Notes: generated by a model from the sequence alone, not told the origin. Shown: positions 27,104 through 36,529, numbered from the stretch's first letter. The stretch is DNA of 64,000 bases from Thiodiazotropha sp037384425 (GCA_037384425.1 JARROA010000010.1:59578-123577); one strand, 5' to 3'. Numbers and translations are program-made.

Positions 27104-28018
27104 TCAGAAAATGATGTCTTCGACCTGGCGCGTATCCTCATCCACACCGGGCTGTGCTTCCGCTTCGCCCTGCCTGACCCTGGCGAAGGCCTTGATCGTG
27201 GAGCGATCGATATCGGCCAGAGGGTGACCGGTACCCTCGTGGGCGAGGATATTGGCAACCTGAACGATGTCGACATAGTCGACCGGAGCATCCCCGGGAT
27301 CCCTGAGCAGGTCCTCGTGTTCGGCAGCCACTTTGATGACCTGCTCATCAAATTTCCAGAGCTTCAGGATGCTGCCGCCCAGTTGGGTATGGAGCTTGTG
27401 GAGAACCCTGTCCAGTAGCTCAGGCTTATCGATCATCACCTCATAGTCGCATGCCTTGATCAACAGCGGAATATGTCCGATGTCATGCACCAGACCGGCA
27501 ACCAGGGCCACATCGGCATCCATCCCGTTCTGGCTCTTGGCCAGCATGGCGGCTTGCGCGCCCACTTTGACCGAGTGGGCCCAGAGTGCATCCATGCGTC
27601 GCTCGATCTCTTTGACCGAGGTGCGGAACACCTCCTTCATGGAGACCGCATAGACCGCATTCTTGACACGTTGAAAACCGATTCGGGTGATGGCGGGCTT
27701 GATCGTGGTGATGGTATTCAAACCACGATAGAGGGGACTGTTGGCATAGCGTATGAGACGCGCAGTCAGTGCCGCGTCGCGTGAAATGACCTTCTCCAGA
27801 TCCGCCGCCGAACTGTCGACGTCATTGATGACCAGCAAGGCCTCGAGCGCGAGGGCCGGAAGGGTTGGCAGGTAGATCTTGTTGGCACGCAGGTCTTCGC
27901 GGACCGAGTCCACGAACTCTTTGATGACGGCATCGTCCCCTTCCCTCTCCTTTTTCTTTTGCTCCTCTACGTTTGCGACGGGAGCGCCATCTGCCAGATG
28001 AAAGACCGATTTATTCAT
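27104..28018 (-). CDS. HDOD-domain signalling protein
   Basis: The protein has about 304 residues from the ATG at 28018 (a GTG at 28048 would add ten). After about 45 charged residues, the HDOD domain spans roughly residues 45-250: LPTLPALALEALLVIND, SRDAALTARLIRYANSPLYRG and VAGLVHDIGHIPLLIKA. HDOD proteins are catalytically uncertain relatives of HD hydrolases that act in signalling networks. It is a single gene, convergent with maf. No partner domain such as REC or GGDEF is attached. Confidence 0.88.
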   Translation of the reverse strand: MNKSVFHLADGAPVANVEEQKKKEREGDDAVIKEFVDSVREDLRANKIYLPTLPALALEALLVINDVDSSAADLEKVISRDAALTARLIRYANSPLYRGLNTITTIKPAITRIGFQRVKNAVYAVSMKEVFRTSVKEIERRMDALWAHSVKVGAQAAMLAKSQNGMDADVALVAGLVHDIGHIPLLIKACDYEVMIDKPELLDRVLHKLHTQLGGSILKLWKFDEQVIKVAAEHEDLLRDPGDAPVDYVDIVQVANILAHEGTGHPLADIDRSTIKAFARVRQGEAEAQPGVDEDTRQVEDIIF

Positions 28019-28339
28019 GGATGCCGGCAACAGGCCTCTGAAATTCACACTTGTTCACGAACACTGAAACTACTCTAACGCACAATTTGTGGTCAAGCCT
28101 CTGGATAAACCATCGGCCGAATAGCGCCAGACTGGAGCGCCGGCGCCCGGAGCTCCGGGGGTTTTAGTGATTCATGTCTCATTTCCCCGTTAGCGGCATT
28201 TCCCTACTATCCATATATTTTCCTAATAAACAGTAAGTTATGTGTCAATTGAGGCCCTAATTTAGCTCTTTTGAGCTAAAGATATGTCTTTAACTGTCGA
28301 AGTTTATTTCAGNNNNNNNNNNNNNNNNNNNCGACACTC
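28019..28339. other. Intergenic region with assembly gap
   Basis: A run of 19 Ns (28313-28331) marks a join in the assembly whose true length is unknown. Before it lie a GC-rich palindrome CCCGGAGCTCCGGG (28146-28159) followed by GGGTTTT, and a perfect hairpin TTTAGCTC-TTTT-GAGCTAAA (28261-28280). The promoter of the downstream gene may be in the missing sequence. Confidence 0.8.
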
Positions 28340-30874
28340 ATGGCCCAACACGCATTCGACGGACCCGCGATGAATGCCCAGGACAAACCGATCATTCTGA
28401 TCGCTGATGACTCCCGGGTGGTACGCGTGTCCCTGAAAAACATACTAAAAAACGATTGCCAACTGATCGAGGCGGAAGACGGCCAACAGGCCTGGGAACA
28501 GTTGCTCGAATCACCGGACATCCGGCTGATCTTCTCCGATCTGTCCATGCCAAAGCTGGACGGACGTGGACTTCTGCAGAAAATCCGCAATTCGGAAATC
28601 ACCCGGATCAGAAACATCCCCTTTATAGTGGTGACCGGCAACGAGGCGGAGAGCGGTACCCGTGACGAACTCCAGGAGTTGGGAGCGACCGAGGTGGTCA
28701 GCAAGCCCTTCGATCCTGCCCGTATCGTCAGTTTCGTCACGACCCTGGTCTCGCAACAGGAAAACCAGAGTTACATGCTGCTGCACGAGGAGGGAGACCA
28801 GACAGAATACCTCCAGGGCGTCCTCAACCAGAAAGATTTCATGTTGGGCGCCAGCAAGGAGCTCTCCTTCGCTATCCGAAACAAGAATGAACTGGCCATC
28901 GCGCTGCTGCGTATCGACCAGTTCGATCAGCTTGAAGCCCACTACAGCGAACCCGCCATCGAGCATATTCTGCTGACGACAGTGGAAATCATCCGTCAGC
29001 ATATTCACCCTGACGATACCATGGCCTATTTCGGTGATGGGCTGTTTGCGATACTGCGACCCGCCTCGAATGCAATCGGTACGCGCTATATCGGACGTCG
29101 CATTGTCGAAAACATGTCCGCCAAACAATTCTATCTCGGCGAGTCAGATGAAGTGGTCAGCGTCAGCATGGGCATCTCTGCCCCACAGATCAAACCCGGT
29201 ATCCGGCTCAGTGAACTGATATTGCTGGCGGAAGGTAGACTCAAAGCAGCCATGGATCTGGGTGGTCACCGTGTGATCGACAAGGGCAACGAGACCCTGA
29301 CACCGGTCGCTCCCCCCTCCGACTCGGCGCCTTCCGTGATGACGGACCCGGAGGCTGCATCGAACCTCCACCACGACAGCATCAAGTCTTCCCATCTGCG
29401 CCTGGACGACATATCCACCCATTCTGCACTGGCATCCACGCAAGACACGCAGGAGCTGGAGGATAAGATCGATCGACTGCAGTCGACGCTGCAGAGCCTT
29501 GGGCAGGAAAACAAGGATCTGCAAACCCAGGTCGACCGTCTGCGCAATCAATCGTCCGAATCCGAGCAGCTGAGGCGGCGGGTCTTCGAGTTGGAGAGCG
29601 AACAGCAGCAGATGCAGCTCAAACTGAACGAACTCTCTTCTGACAAGGTAGAATTGCAGAAACGTGCGGAACAGGCCGAGTCGGCGCAGCATGAACTGCT
29701 CGAAAACGAACAGGAGAGGCAGATAACACTGGAACAGGCCAATCAATTCTACGAGCAGGAGAACCTCCGACTCGAAGGTCAGCTCGAGGCGCTCAACAAT
29801 CGGGCGCAAAAAGCGGAACTGGCGCAACGCAAATCGGAGCAATTGGTTATCAGTCTCAAAGACAACATCAAACTCCTCCGCGCCCAGATGGAGCAGATCC
29901 AGAACGAGCTGCTGGTGGCTCAGCAGCAGAGCGTACAACCCGCTGCGACTTCTGAAGCAGCGCATGACACCCGTCAGACGGCTGTCGACACCGATACCGA
30001 TCCGTTGTTGGACGAAGAGACACATATCGAGCAGCGAGCCGACAGCGATCTGGCATTCAATGGTTTCCCTTCGAGCATGCCTGCGTCTATGCAAAGCAGT
30101 CAGTCACCCCTGGCAGACCTGTTCGCCGAATCGAAAACGCCTGTCAAGCAGGAAACGACCGAGTCAAGCAGACCCAGGCAAGCACAGAAAGTCGAGCCGG
30201 AGCAACCGGCCCTGTCGATTCCCGTCTATCGTCCGCAACAACGGGAGAAGGCACCCCGGGAGTACCGCCCCCTCTCCTCCTTCGCCATTGCCAGCCTGAT
30301 CATGTTCTTGCTCCTCGGGGTGGGCGGTGGTTACCTCTACCATTATTGGACCAGTGACCCGGTACCGACCGACTCAACGGTCACTGAGTCGAAACCGGTT
30401 GACACGACCGACGACTCCAATGCCGAAAATGTGACAAGAGATCCAACGGTCATACCCGACACATCTGCGAAGAGTGCCACCAAAACTGAAGTGACCAGCG
30501 ATCAGGCAACGGATGCGTACGAAGTATCGACATCAACGCTCGCCACCGCGGCCCCTGGACATGCGCAAACCAGTGATGCAGAGGCCATACTCCAGGCTGA
30601 GCTGACCCTGCGACAAATTGCCGAAGAGGAGTTTCAGCATCGCCTCCAGAATGCAGGAAAGGACGCTGTGCAAACGCCCCCGCCGGGTGTCGGTGGAAAT
30701 GGGGATTTGACTGATGTCGAGGGTGCCGTCCAAGCCGATGGATCGTCTGCGGACGAGGCTACTCAGGTATCGCCCACCCCTGCCCAACAGACCAGCGATG
30801 CAGGAATCGCGGCAGACGGCGACAATGCCATGCAAACACCGCCAGAGGCTCCCGGTCAGACGCTTCTGCAGTAA
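28340..30874 (+). CDS. Response-regulator/degenerate-GGDEF protein with coiled coil and C-terminal membrane anchor
   Basis: The predicted protein has 844 residues; an ATG at 28370 may be the real start, and N bases just upstream leave the 5' end unsure. Domains in order: receiver (residues 17-135; phospho-Asp67 in FSDLSMPKLDG, Lys122 in SKPFD); a GGDEF-like fold (165-315) whose catalytic loop is FGDGLFAIL instead of GGDEF, so no cyclase activity is expected; a long coiled coil (370-530); an acidic linker; one membrane helix (646-669, AIASLIMFLLLGVGGGYLYHYW); and a periplasmic low-complexity tail of about 175 residues rich in Thr, Asp, Gln and Ala. The combination of cytosolic receiver and periplasmic tail is unusual. 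Function unknown; a polar or envelope scaffold is one possibility. Confidence 0.85.
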   Translation: MAQHAFDGPAMNAQDKPIILIADDSRVVRVSLKNILKNDCQLIEAEDGQQAWEQLLESPDIRLIFSDLSMPKLDGRGLLQKIRNSEITRIRNIPFIVVTGNEAESGTRDELQELGATEVVSKPFDPARIVSFVTTLVSQQENQSYMLLHEEGDQTEYLQGVLNQKDFMLGASKELSFAIRNKNELAIALLRIDQFDQLEAHYSEPAIEHILLTTVEIIRQHIHPDDTMAYFGDGLFAILRPASNAIGTRYIGRRIVENMSAKQFYLGESDEVVSVSMGISAPQIKPGIRLSELILLAEGRLKAAMDLGGHRVIDKGNETLTPVAPPSDSAPSVMTDPEAASNLHHDSIKSSHLRLDDISTHSALASTQDTQELEDKIDRLQSTLQSLGQENKDLQTQVDRLRNQSSESEQLRRRVFELESEQQQMQLKLNELSSDKVELQKRAEQAESAQHELLENEQERQITLEQANQFYEQENLRLEGQLEALNNRAQKAELAQRKSEQLVISLKDNIKLLRAQMEQIQNELLVAQQQSVQPAATSEAAHDTRQTAVDTDTDPLLDEETHIEQRADSDLAFNGFPSSMPASMQSSQSPLADLFAESKTPVKQETTESSRPRQAQKVEPEQPALSIPVYRPQQREKAPREYRPLSSFAIASLIMFLLLGVGGGYLYHYWTSDPVPTDSTVTESKPVDTTDDSNAENVTRDPTVIPDTSAKSATKTEVTSDQATDAYEVSTSTLATAAPGHAQTSDAEAILQAELTLRQIAEEEFQHRLQNAGKDAVQTPPPGVGGNGDLTDVEGAVQADGSSADEATQVSPTPAQQTSDAGIAADGDNAMQTPPEAPGQTLLQ

Positions 30875-30876
30875 GC

Positions 30877-31335
30877 CTATTCAGGCTGCGTACCCTGCAT
30901 GAAGATACTCGCATGCAGCGGCCAACCCGATTCGTCCAGAACCAACACTGTCCATTTACCGGAATCCCCCGGGTTCAGGGTCCTCTTTGAGTAAACGCGC
31001 CAGCGAGGCCCTCCCACCTTGAACGAAATCTGTCCAATGAATTGACCTTCGAATTCCCAGCGATGAGTAACGGTCCTGCCCTGTAGATTCCTCAGATCGG
31101 TGAAAAAATAGACAGTATCCTGATCCGGGCCTAGGCTGACCACCTGATCGACCGGTTCCCGATCAACAATGCCGGTGGTGAACATGGCGCGTGCCACATA
31201 GGCCTCCGGTACTGGTGACTCGGTCAACTCCTCAGCCTGTACGCCGGCCATAAAGAGACACAGGCCGCCGATCAGCGAACGCCATCCAATAGGGTTTGAT
31301 TGTTGTTTTTGATGATACATGTTTGCCATTCCCAA
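30877..31335 (-). CDS. DUF2914 exported protein
   Basis: The protein has 152 residues. The N-terminus, with a hydrophobic stretch (WRSLIGGLCLFMAGVQA), looks like a signal peptide; several ATGs lie close together, so the exact start is open. The mature part contains ARAMFTTGIVDREPVD, VYFFTDLRNLQGRTVTHRWEF and WTVLVLDESGWPL, typical of DUF2914, a small beta-rich domain of unknown role. It is convergent with the receiver/coiled-coil gene, only 2 nt apart at the ends. Confidence 0.8.
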   Translation of the reverse strand: MGMANMYHQKQQSNPIGWRSLIGGLCLFMAGVQAEELTESPVPEAYVARAMFTTGIVDREPVDQVVSLGPDQDTVYFFTDLRNLQGRTVTHRWEFEGQFIGQISFKVGGPRWRVYSKRTLNPGDSGKWTVLVLDESGWPLHASIFMQGTQPE

Positions 31336-31428
31336 AGGTTACCGGTCATGGTCCGGAAATCCATTAAATATTCACACCGCTCACGCTCCATCGAGGGCGA
31401 CAGGACATGGGTGTATTTGCCCCGTAAA

Positions 31429-32115
31429 TCACCGTTTGAGCACTCTCAACCACTGCCAGAAATTAAGCAATCCGGCCAATGACGAGGCCAGGTAGGTCAG
31501 GGCGGCAGCTCTCAAAATGCGTGTGGCTCCAACCTGTTGCTGTTCCGTCAGATACCCTGATTTAAGCAAAGGAAGGGCCTTCTTGAAACTGGCATCGAGC
31601 TCCACCGGCAAGGTCAGGGCCTGTACGATCACGTTGGTACCCAGAATCAGGAAGGCGGCCAGGGCACTCACCAGTCCGGCAGACGGGGCCCGGGTCACGA
31701 TCGTCATCAAGGGGGCGGCGAAGAGCAGGAAGGACCCCAGCTTCTGTGCCACCACGGCAAAAGCCACCAGTCGGGTGCGTGTTCGGAACAGCGGTTCATC
31801 CGCTGCGTCTTGCAACGCATGCCCAACCTCGTGAGCCGCCGTGGTTATCGCGGTCAGGGTTCTACCCTTCAGTTTGTCCCGGGTCATGCGGACCGTCTTG
31901 CTTTGCGGATCGTAATGATCCCCCTCAGCTGTGGCTTCGACGCCAACATTGCTGAGCGAAAAGCGATCCAGCAAGTGACGTGCGAGTTCTCCGCCATTCC
32001 CCGGGAAATTGGGCTCTGTCGTCAGGTTATAGCGAGCGAACACCCGCTGAACCCATATCTGAGGGCCCAGCAAGAGCAGCAGCAACACCGCCAGCAACAG
32101 CAGATAGATCACCAT
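31429..32115 (-). CDS. YugP-like membrane zinc metallopeptidase
   Basis: The protein has 228 residues. One N-terminal helix (VIYLLLLAVLLLLLLG) is followed by a soluble domain with the HEVGH zinc motif (His95, Glu96, His99), then two or three membrane segments. This matches the YugP/DUF-type zinc metallopeptidases. The substrate is unknown. It lies 12 nt downstream of the FmdB-like gene and probably shares its transcript. Confidence 0.87.
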   Translation of the reverse strand: MVIYLLLLAVLLLLLLGPQIWVQRVFARYNLTTEPNFPGNGGELARHLLDRFSLSNVGVEATAEGDHYDPQSKTVRMTRDKLKGRTLTAITTAAHEVGHALQDAADEPLFRTRTRLVAFAVVAQKLGSFLLFAAPLMTIVTRAPSAGLVSALAAFLILGTNVIVQALTLPVELDASFKKALPLLKSGYLTEQQQVGATRILRAAALTYLASSLAGLLNFWQWLRVLKR

Positions 32116-32127
32116 CCCCCCTCGGCC

Positions 32128-32379
32128 TCAGAGGCCGCATGCACCACCTGAACAGCAACCACCGCTGGCACAGGCCGGTTCAGGATTGGAGAGCGCGCTA
32201 CGGTTGACCAGCGCGGCCGCCGTGATCAGCTTCTTCACCGGGGTCTGCGGGGAGGTATCCCCTGTGCCGATGCCGGCGAGTCGGCAGAGATCGCCCCAGG
32301 TCGCGACCGTCTCATCCATCTTGTGTCTGACCTCGAGCTGAACACCGTTGCTTTCGCAAAGATAATCGTAAGTAGGCAT
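32128..32379 (-). CDS. FmdB-family small protein with altered zinc ribbon
   Basis: The product has 83 residues and starts MPTYDYLCESNG, the FmdB-type start. The usual CxxC pairs are broken: Cys8 lacks its partner, and only one cysteine is near residue 32. The C-terminus instead has a cysteine/glycine cluster ACASGGCCSGGACGL. Zinc binding by a classical ribbon is therefore doubtful. It precedes the metallopeptidase gene closely. Function unknown. Confidence 0.72.
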   Translation of the reverse strand: MPTYDYLCESNGVQLEVRHKMDETVATWGDLCRLAGIGTGDTSPQTPVKKLITAAALVNRSALSNPEPACASGGCCSGGACGL

Positions 32380-32456
32380 GAATCGGGACTCCTCTTTCGT
32401 GTTTGAATGGGCCCTATTTTACCCGATACACGGTTTCGATCACGCCACCCCTGCAA

Positions 32457-32490
32457 CAAAAAAAGGCTGCCGGTGTGCGCGGCAGCCTTT
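32457..32490 (-). terminator. Rho-independent terminator
   Basis: On the minus strand, a 10-bp stem AAAGGCTGCC/GGCAGCCTTT (32462-32471 with 32481-32490) is followed by a run of seven Ts. It ends the DUF4332 gene, 22 nt after its stop. Confidence 0.9.
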
Positions 32491-32512
32491 ACGAAGATCA
32501 AACTGGGAGAAC

Positions 32513-32917
32513 TCAGTGGGTGACGACTTTAGGCAACTCCTTGGCTTGAGCGACCCACTTCTCTACGGCCGAGAGGCTCGGCAGTGCCCGCACCAGCTTC
32601 TTCTGCTCGTTCACTTCGGCCATCTTGGCATGCAGGTTCTCGGGTTTTCGCTGCGCCAACTCCGGAACCGTATCGACACCGGCGGCTTCCAGCAAGTCCG
32701 TGTACTCCTGACCCAGTCCTTTGATGCGGAACAGATCAGCCATGTTGACCCAGCGTAGTATCAGCTTGCCACTGATAGTGCTGGCCTTTTCCAGGGTTTC
32801 GCGTCCCTTGCGGGTGCTGCCTTGCTCCAGCAAGGCTTCCAGACTGTTGACTCCGGCAGCCTGAAGTTTTTCAGCATAGCTTTCCCCGATACCTTCGATT
32901 TCGACAAGTTTCGTCAT
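32513..32917 (-). CDS. DUF4332 helix-hairpin-helix protein
   Basis: The protein has 134 residues. Two helix-hairpin-helix-like units are seen: EIEGIGESYAEKLQAAGV near the N-terminus and FRIKGLGQEYTDLLEAAGV in the middle, which is the DUF4332 arrangement. Such units often bind DNA non-specifically, but no activity is known for this family. It is monocistronic and followed by a strong terminator. Confidence 0.85.
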   Translation of the reverse strand: MTKLVEIEGIGESYAEKLQAAGVNSLEALLEQGSTRKGRETLEKASTISGKLILRWVNMADLFRIKGLGQEYTDLLEAAGVDTVPELAQRKPENLHAKMAEVNEQKKLVRALPSLSAVEKWVAQAKELPKVVTH

Positions 32918-33035
32918 GTGCGTCTCTCGTTATGGCGTTGAAGGAGAATTTCAAGTACAAGCAACTCGAGTCTAAAATGTTGAGCGGTTTAGATTAACGC
33001 AAAAACAATAAAAATTTTTAAACTCGCATCCCGAG

Positions 33036-33440
33036 TCAGAGGGAGGCATCCACCACCTGACTGACCAGGTGTTTACGACGGCGGTCGACCATACGCCGCT
33101 CATAGGAGTGACCAAGCTCTGTGAACAACATCTTGCGTCTGTCCGAACGGGCATACCGCTTGCTGTAGGCGTGCGAGTGCAAAGGCCGGCCATCGATTTT
33201 CGACTGATTGATACGCTCGATGACGCTCTCCGCCCGGCTGGCCGGCTGTATCTGTATCAGTCCGTGATACTCCACCGATCGGGTCCGTGTATGAACTATC
33301 TTGAGAATCTTGGAACCGGAGATACGTACGCGTCCGGTGACAGTGAATGGAAGCCAACCGGGGAACAGCAGCCGTTTGATCAATCTCTCCAGCCCCTTCG
33401 AGTCCATCTTCTTGGGGATCCCCTTAATGAACACCCACAT
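33036..33440 (-). CDS. RRM-like RNA-binding protein
   Basis: The protein has 134 residues. The first 85 residues look like an RNA-recognition-motif fold: strand WVFIKGIPKKM, helix SKGLERLIKRLL, strand YHGLIQIQ, helix ESVIERINQ and a final KIDGRPLHSHAY strand. The C-terminal 45 residues are very basic (RRMVDRRRKHL). The RNP1 aromatic pattern is weaker than in the RRM protein at 39466, so RNA binding is an inference. GGAGG lies 6 nt before the ATG. Confidence 0.62.
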   Translation of the reverse strand: MWVFIKGIPKKMDSKGLERLIKRLLFPGWLPFTVTGRVRISGSKILKIVHTRTRSVEYHGLIQIQPASRAESVIERINQSKIDGRPLHSHAYSKRYARSDRRKMLFTELGHSYERRMVDRRRKHLVSQVVDASL

Positions 33441-33596
33441 GTTGCCTCCGCTGGATGTACCAGCTACGTGACGCGGCAGACCGGTTCAGTGACCTGACGT
33501 CGCCACGACAACGTTGTCGTTTTCTCTTCTCGTTCGAATATCACGCCGACACTCCCCATGCCGGCGGATTTATTGTGGTTTGAATATATCAGCGCG

Positions 33597-34649
33597 TCAG
33601 GCGATCGTCACGGCCGGGTCGAGGTAGACGTCCTGAATGGCGTTCAGCAACTCGACGCCCTGCGACATCGGTCTCTGGAACGCCTTGCGTCCGGAGATCA
33701 TCCCCATGCCACCGGCCCGCTTGTTGATCACCGCGGTGCGAACCGCCTGGGCGAGATCGCCCTCCCCTGACGACGCCCCGCCCGAGTTGATCAAACCGGC
33801 ACGCCCCATATAGCAGTTGGCCACCTGGTAACGGACCAGATCGATTGGATGATCCGTGGTGAGTTCGCTGTAGACCTTCTCATGTGTCTTGCCGAACTTG
33901 ACGGCCTGATAACCGCCATTACCCACGGCCTGTTTCTGCTTGATGATATCGGCTTCGATGGTGGCGGCCAGATGATTGGCCTGGCCGGTGAGATCGGCCG
34001 CGGTATGGTAATCGACACCGTCCACTTTGAATGCGCTGTTTCTCAGATAGGCCCAGAGTACGGTGGCCATACCCAACTCATGGGCCTGCTGAAAGGCCTC
34101 CGATATTTCCATGATCTGACGGCGGGATTCGGGGGAACCGAAATAGATGGTGGCGCCCACCGCCACCGCTCCCATATCGAAGGCCTGTTCGACCGAGGCG
34201 AAGAGGGTCTGGTCGTAGATGGTGGGGTAGGTCAGCATTTCGTTATGATTAATTTTTACCAGAAACGGAATTTTGTGTGCGTAGCGACGTGACACCGCCC
34301 CCAGCACACCGAGCGTCGAAGCCACCGCGTTGCAACCCCCTTCGATTGCCAGCTCCACGATACGGGCCGGGTCGAAATAGATGGGATTGGGTGCAAAGGA
34401 GGCACCGCCAGAGTGTTCAACCCCCTGGTCCACTGGCAGGATCGACAGATAGCCGCTACCGGCCAGGCGCCCGGTGTTGAACAGGGTCTGCAAGCTGCAC
34501 AGTACGCCGGACTTGACGTCCTTGTCCGCCACCACGCGGTCCACATAGTCCGGGCCGGGCAGATGGAGCATATTCCGGTCGATGGTCTGGCACTGATGTT
34601 CGAGGAGACTCTCGGACTCAGCTCCGAGGAGTGATCTGATATCGGTCAT
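33597..34649 (-). CDS. fbaB: Class I fructose-bisphosphate aldolase
   Basis: The protein has 350 residues from the ATG at 34649; an open frame to 34793 adds 48 unconserved residues. It belongs to the DhnA/FbaB type of Schiff-base aldolase: LPVDQGVEHSGGASFAPNP, FLVKINHNEMLTYP, GAVAVGATIYFGS and AGGMGMISGRKAF. It splits or forms fructose-1,6-bisphosphate and, in an autotroph, can also serve Calvin-cycle regeneration. It is divergent from the Lon-domain gene. Its presence beside a decayed fbp (37.9 kb) is worth noting. Confidence 0.92.
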   Translation of the reverse strand: MTDIRSLLGAESESLLEHQCQTIDRNMLHLPGPDYVDRVVADKDVKSGVLCSLQTLFNTGRLAGSGYLSILPVDQGVEHSGGASFAPNPIYFDPARIVELAIEGGCNAVASTLGVLGAVSRRYAHKIPFLVKINHNEMLTYPTIYDQTLFASVEQAFDMGAVAVGATIYFGSPESRRQIMEISEAFQQAHELGMATVLWAYLRNSAFKVDGVDYHTAADLTGQANHLAATIEADIIKQKQAVGNGGYQAVKFGKTHEKVYSELTTDHPIDLVRYQVANCYMGRAGLINSGGASSGEGDLAQAVRTAVINKRAGGMGMISGRKAFQRPMSQGVELLNAIQDVYLDPAVTIA

Positions 34650-34859
34650 AACGGCATCCTGATCTGAGGTGTGGAGTGAGCATTGGCACCTCCAGTATAG
34701 TTTTTCTCCTGAGCTATGAAAGACTGGACAGGGAGGCGGGATCAAGGCAAAGGCCGCAGGTCGAGCTATAGAGAGATGACATGTCTTTAACATGGCAACT
34801 CAGGGAACGATCCCCGAGCCCAAGGTTCATAAAACGTACATGCCGCCACGGAGTCAGCG

Positions 34860-35513
34860 ATGCAGAGTCCCTTCATTCAGACTTTCGATCAGCTTCCGAC
34901 CACCCTGCCGATCTTTCCCCTGGAGGGTGCCGTGGTGATGCCGGGTGCCCAGCTGCCCCTCAATATCTTCGAACCCCGCTACCTCAACATGGTGGAGGAC
35001 GCGCTGGCCAGCCATCATCTGATCGGCATGATACAGCCGGAGGTCCAGGACGGCGCCACGGATCACGGCGTACATCGCACCGGCTGTGCCGGCCGCATCA
35101 GCACCTTTCAGGAGACTGTCGACGGTCGTATCGAGATCGTCCTCAGCGGGGTCTGTCGGTTTGACATCCTGCAGGAACTACCGACCACCCGCGGTTATCG
35201 CCTGGTGGTGCCGGACTGGAGCCGCTTCGCATCCGACTACGAATTCCCGCGGTTCGACGAGCGCCATCAACAGGCCCCTTTCTTCACCGAACTCGAACGC
35301 TACCTTCAGTCGAAGGACCTGGAGATAGACGAAACGGTGATCCACAAGCTCCCATTCGCCCGCCTGCTTAATGTGCTGACCACCCTGCTGCCCTTGCACC
35401 ACGTGGAGAAGCAGGCCATCATCGAGACCGTATCCTTCGACGAGCGCTACAAGCTGCTGATCAGCCAGTTCGAGCTGGCCGGTAGCGGCGCACCATCTCA
35501 TCTGCGTCATTGA
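34860..35513 (+). CDS. Lon N-terminal (substrate-binding) domain protein
   Basis: The protein has 217 residues and corresponds to the N-terminal domain of Lon protease alone (TLPIFPLEGAVVMPGAQLPLNIFEPRYL, divided by its conserved Pro and Phe; then GCAGRISTF). No ATPase or peptidase domain follows. Such stand-alone proteins are common in proteobacteria and of unknown function. The hydrolase gene follows 38 nt later, probably in one transcript. Confidence 0.9.
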   Translation: MQSPFIQTFDQLPTTLPIFPLEGAVVMPGAQLPLNIFEPRYLNMVEDALASHHLIGMIQPEVQDGATDHGVHRTGCAGRISTFQETVDGRIEIVLSGVCRFDILQELPTTRGYRLVVPDWSRFASDYEFPRFDERHQQAPFFTELERYLQSKDLEIDETVIHKLPFARLLNVLTTLLPLHHVEKQAIIETVSFDERYKLLISQFELAGSGAPSHLRH

Positions 35514-35551
35514 ACTGAACAGGAGACTTCCGGCCCACCGAGCCGCATACC

Positions 35552-36529
35552 ATGCAGGAGCGCGCCACAGGTCAACAGTCAGACAGCGACTTCAAACCGG
35601 CCTGGTGGCTGAGATCCCCCCACCTGCAGACCCTCTGGCCGAGCCTGCTGCGCCCCACCACCAGGCTCGACGTGAGTTGGGAACGGCTCGAACTGGCTGA
35701 CGGTGACTTCATCGATCTGGCCTGGCGGCGACGCCCGGGACCGCTGGTGCTGTTGATTCACGGACTGGAGGGTTCCCTCGAATCCCACTACGCCGCGCCC
35801 CTGTTGAAACTATTGGAAGCTGAAGGCTATGGCGCTGTCTTCATGCACTTGCGCGGCTGCGGCCGGGAACCCAACCGCCTCAACCGCAGCTACCACTCCG
35901 GTGCCAGCGAGGACCTGGCTGAGGTGCTGGAGCGGCTGGAGCTTCGCGGCGAGCGACCCGACGCCCTGATCGGCATCTCGCTGGGCGGCAACCTGCTACT
36001 GAAATACCTGGGTGAATGCGGTCGAGCTGCGCGCACACGCGCCGCCATCGCCATTTCCGTCCCGTTTCGACTGCAGATCGCCGCCATCCACATGCAGCAG
36101 GGCTTCTCCAGGGTCTACCAGCGCTATCTGTTGCACAAGCTGGTGCGGAGCTACAAACGCAAATTCGCCGACCGCCCCGTTCCGCTCCAGGTCGCCATCG
36201 ACCGCATCGGTTCGATCTATGAGTTCGATGAACGCATCACCGCACCGCTCAACGGTTTCGAGAGTGCAGAAGATTATTACCGACGCTGCAGCTGCATCGG
36301 ATTTCTCAAACGGATCGAGACACCCACGCTGATCCTGCACGCGCTCGATGATCCGCTGATGCGGCCTGACGTGATACCGCAGAGCGACGAACTGGGGCCC
36401 GGAGTCACTCTTGAGCTCTGCCGTCATGGTGGACATGTGGGATTCATCGAGGGACGCTTGCCGGGCCGCCCCCAATACTGGCTGGAACGACGCATACCCC
36501 ATTATCTCAATCAGCAGCTGTTGTCTTGA
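35552..36529 (+). CDS. YheT-family alpha/beta hydrolase
   Basis: The protein has 325 residues. The alpha/beta-hydrolase motifs are present: oxyanion region LLIHGLEGSLESHY, nucleophile elbow GISLGGN, and the C-terminal His in HGGHVGF, with the conserved N-terminal WWLRSPHLQTLWPSLLR segment of YheT/ABHD1-like esterases. Substrate unknown. It follows the Lon-domain gene. Confidence 0.9.
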   Translation: MQERATGQQSDSDFKPAWWLRSPHLQTLWPSLLRPTTRLDVSWERLELADGDFIDLAWRRRPGPLVLLIHGLEGSLESHYAAPLLKLLEAEGYGAVFMHLRGCGREPNRLNRSYHSGASEDLAEVLERLELRGERPDALIGISLGGNLLLKYLGECGRAARTRAAIAISVPFRLQIAAIHMQQGFSRVYQRYLLHKLVRSYKRKFADRPVPLQVAIDRIGSIYEFDERITAPLNGFESAEDYYRRCSCIGFLKRIETPTLILHALDDPLMRPDVIPQSDELGPGVTLELCRHGGHVGFIEGRLPGRPQYWLERRIPHYLNQQLLS

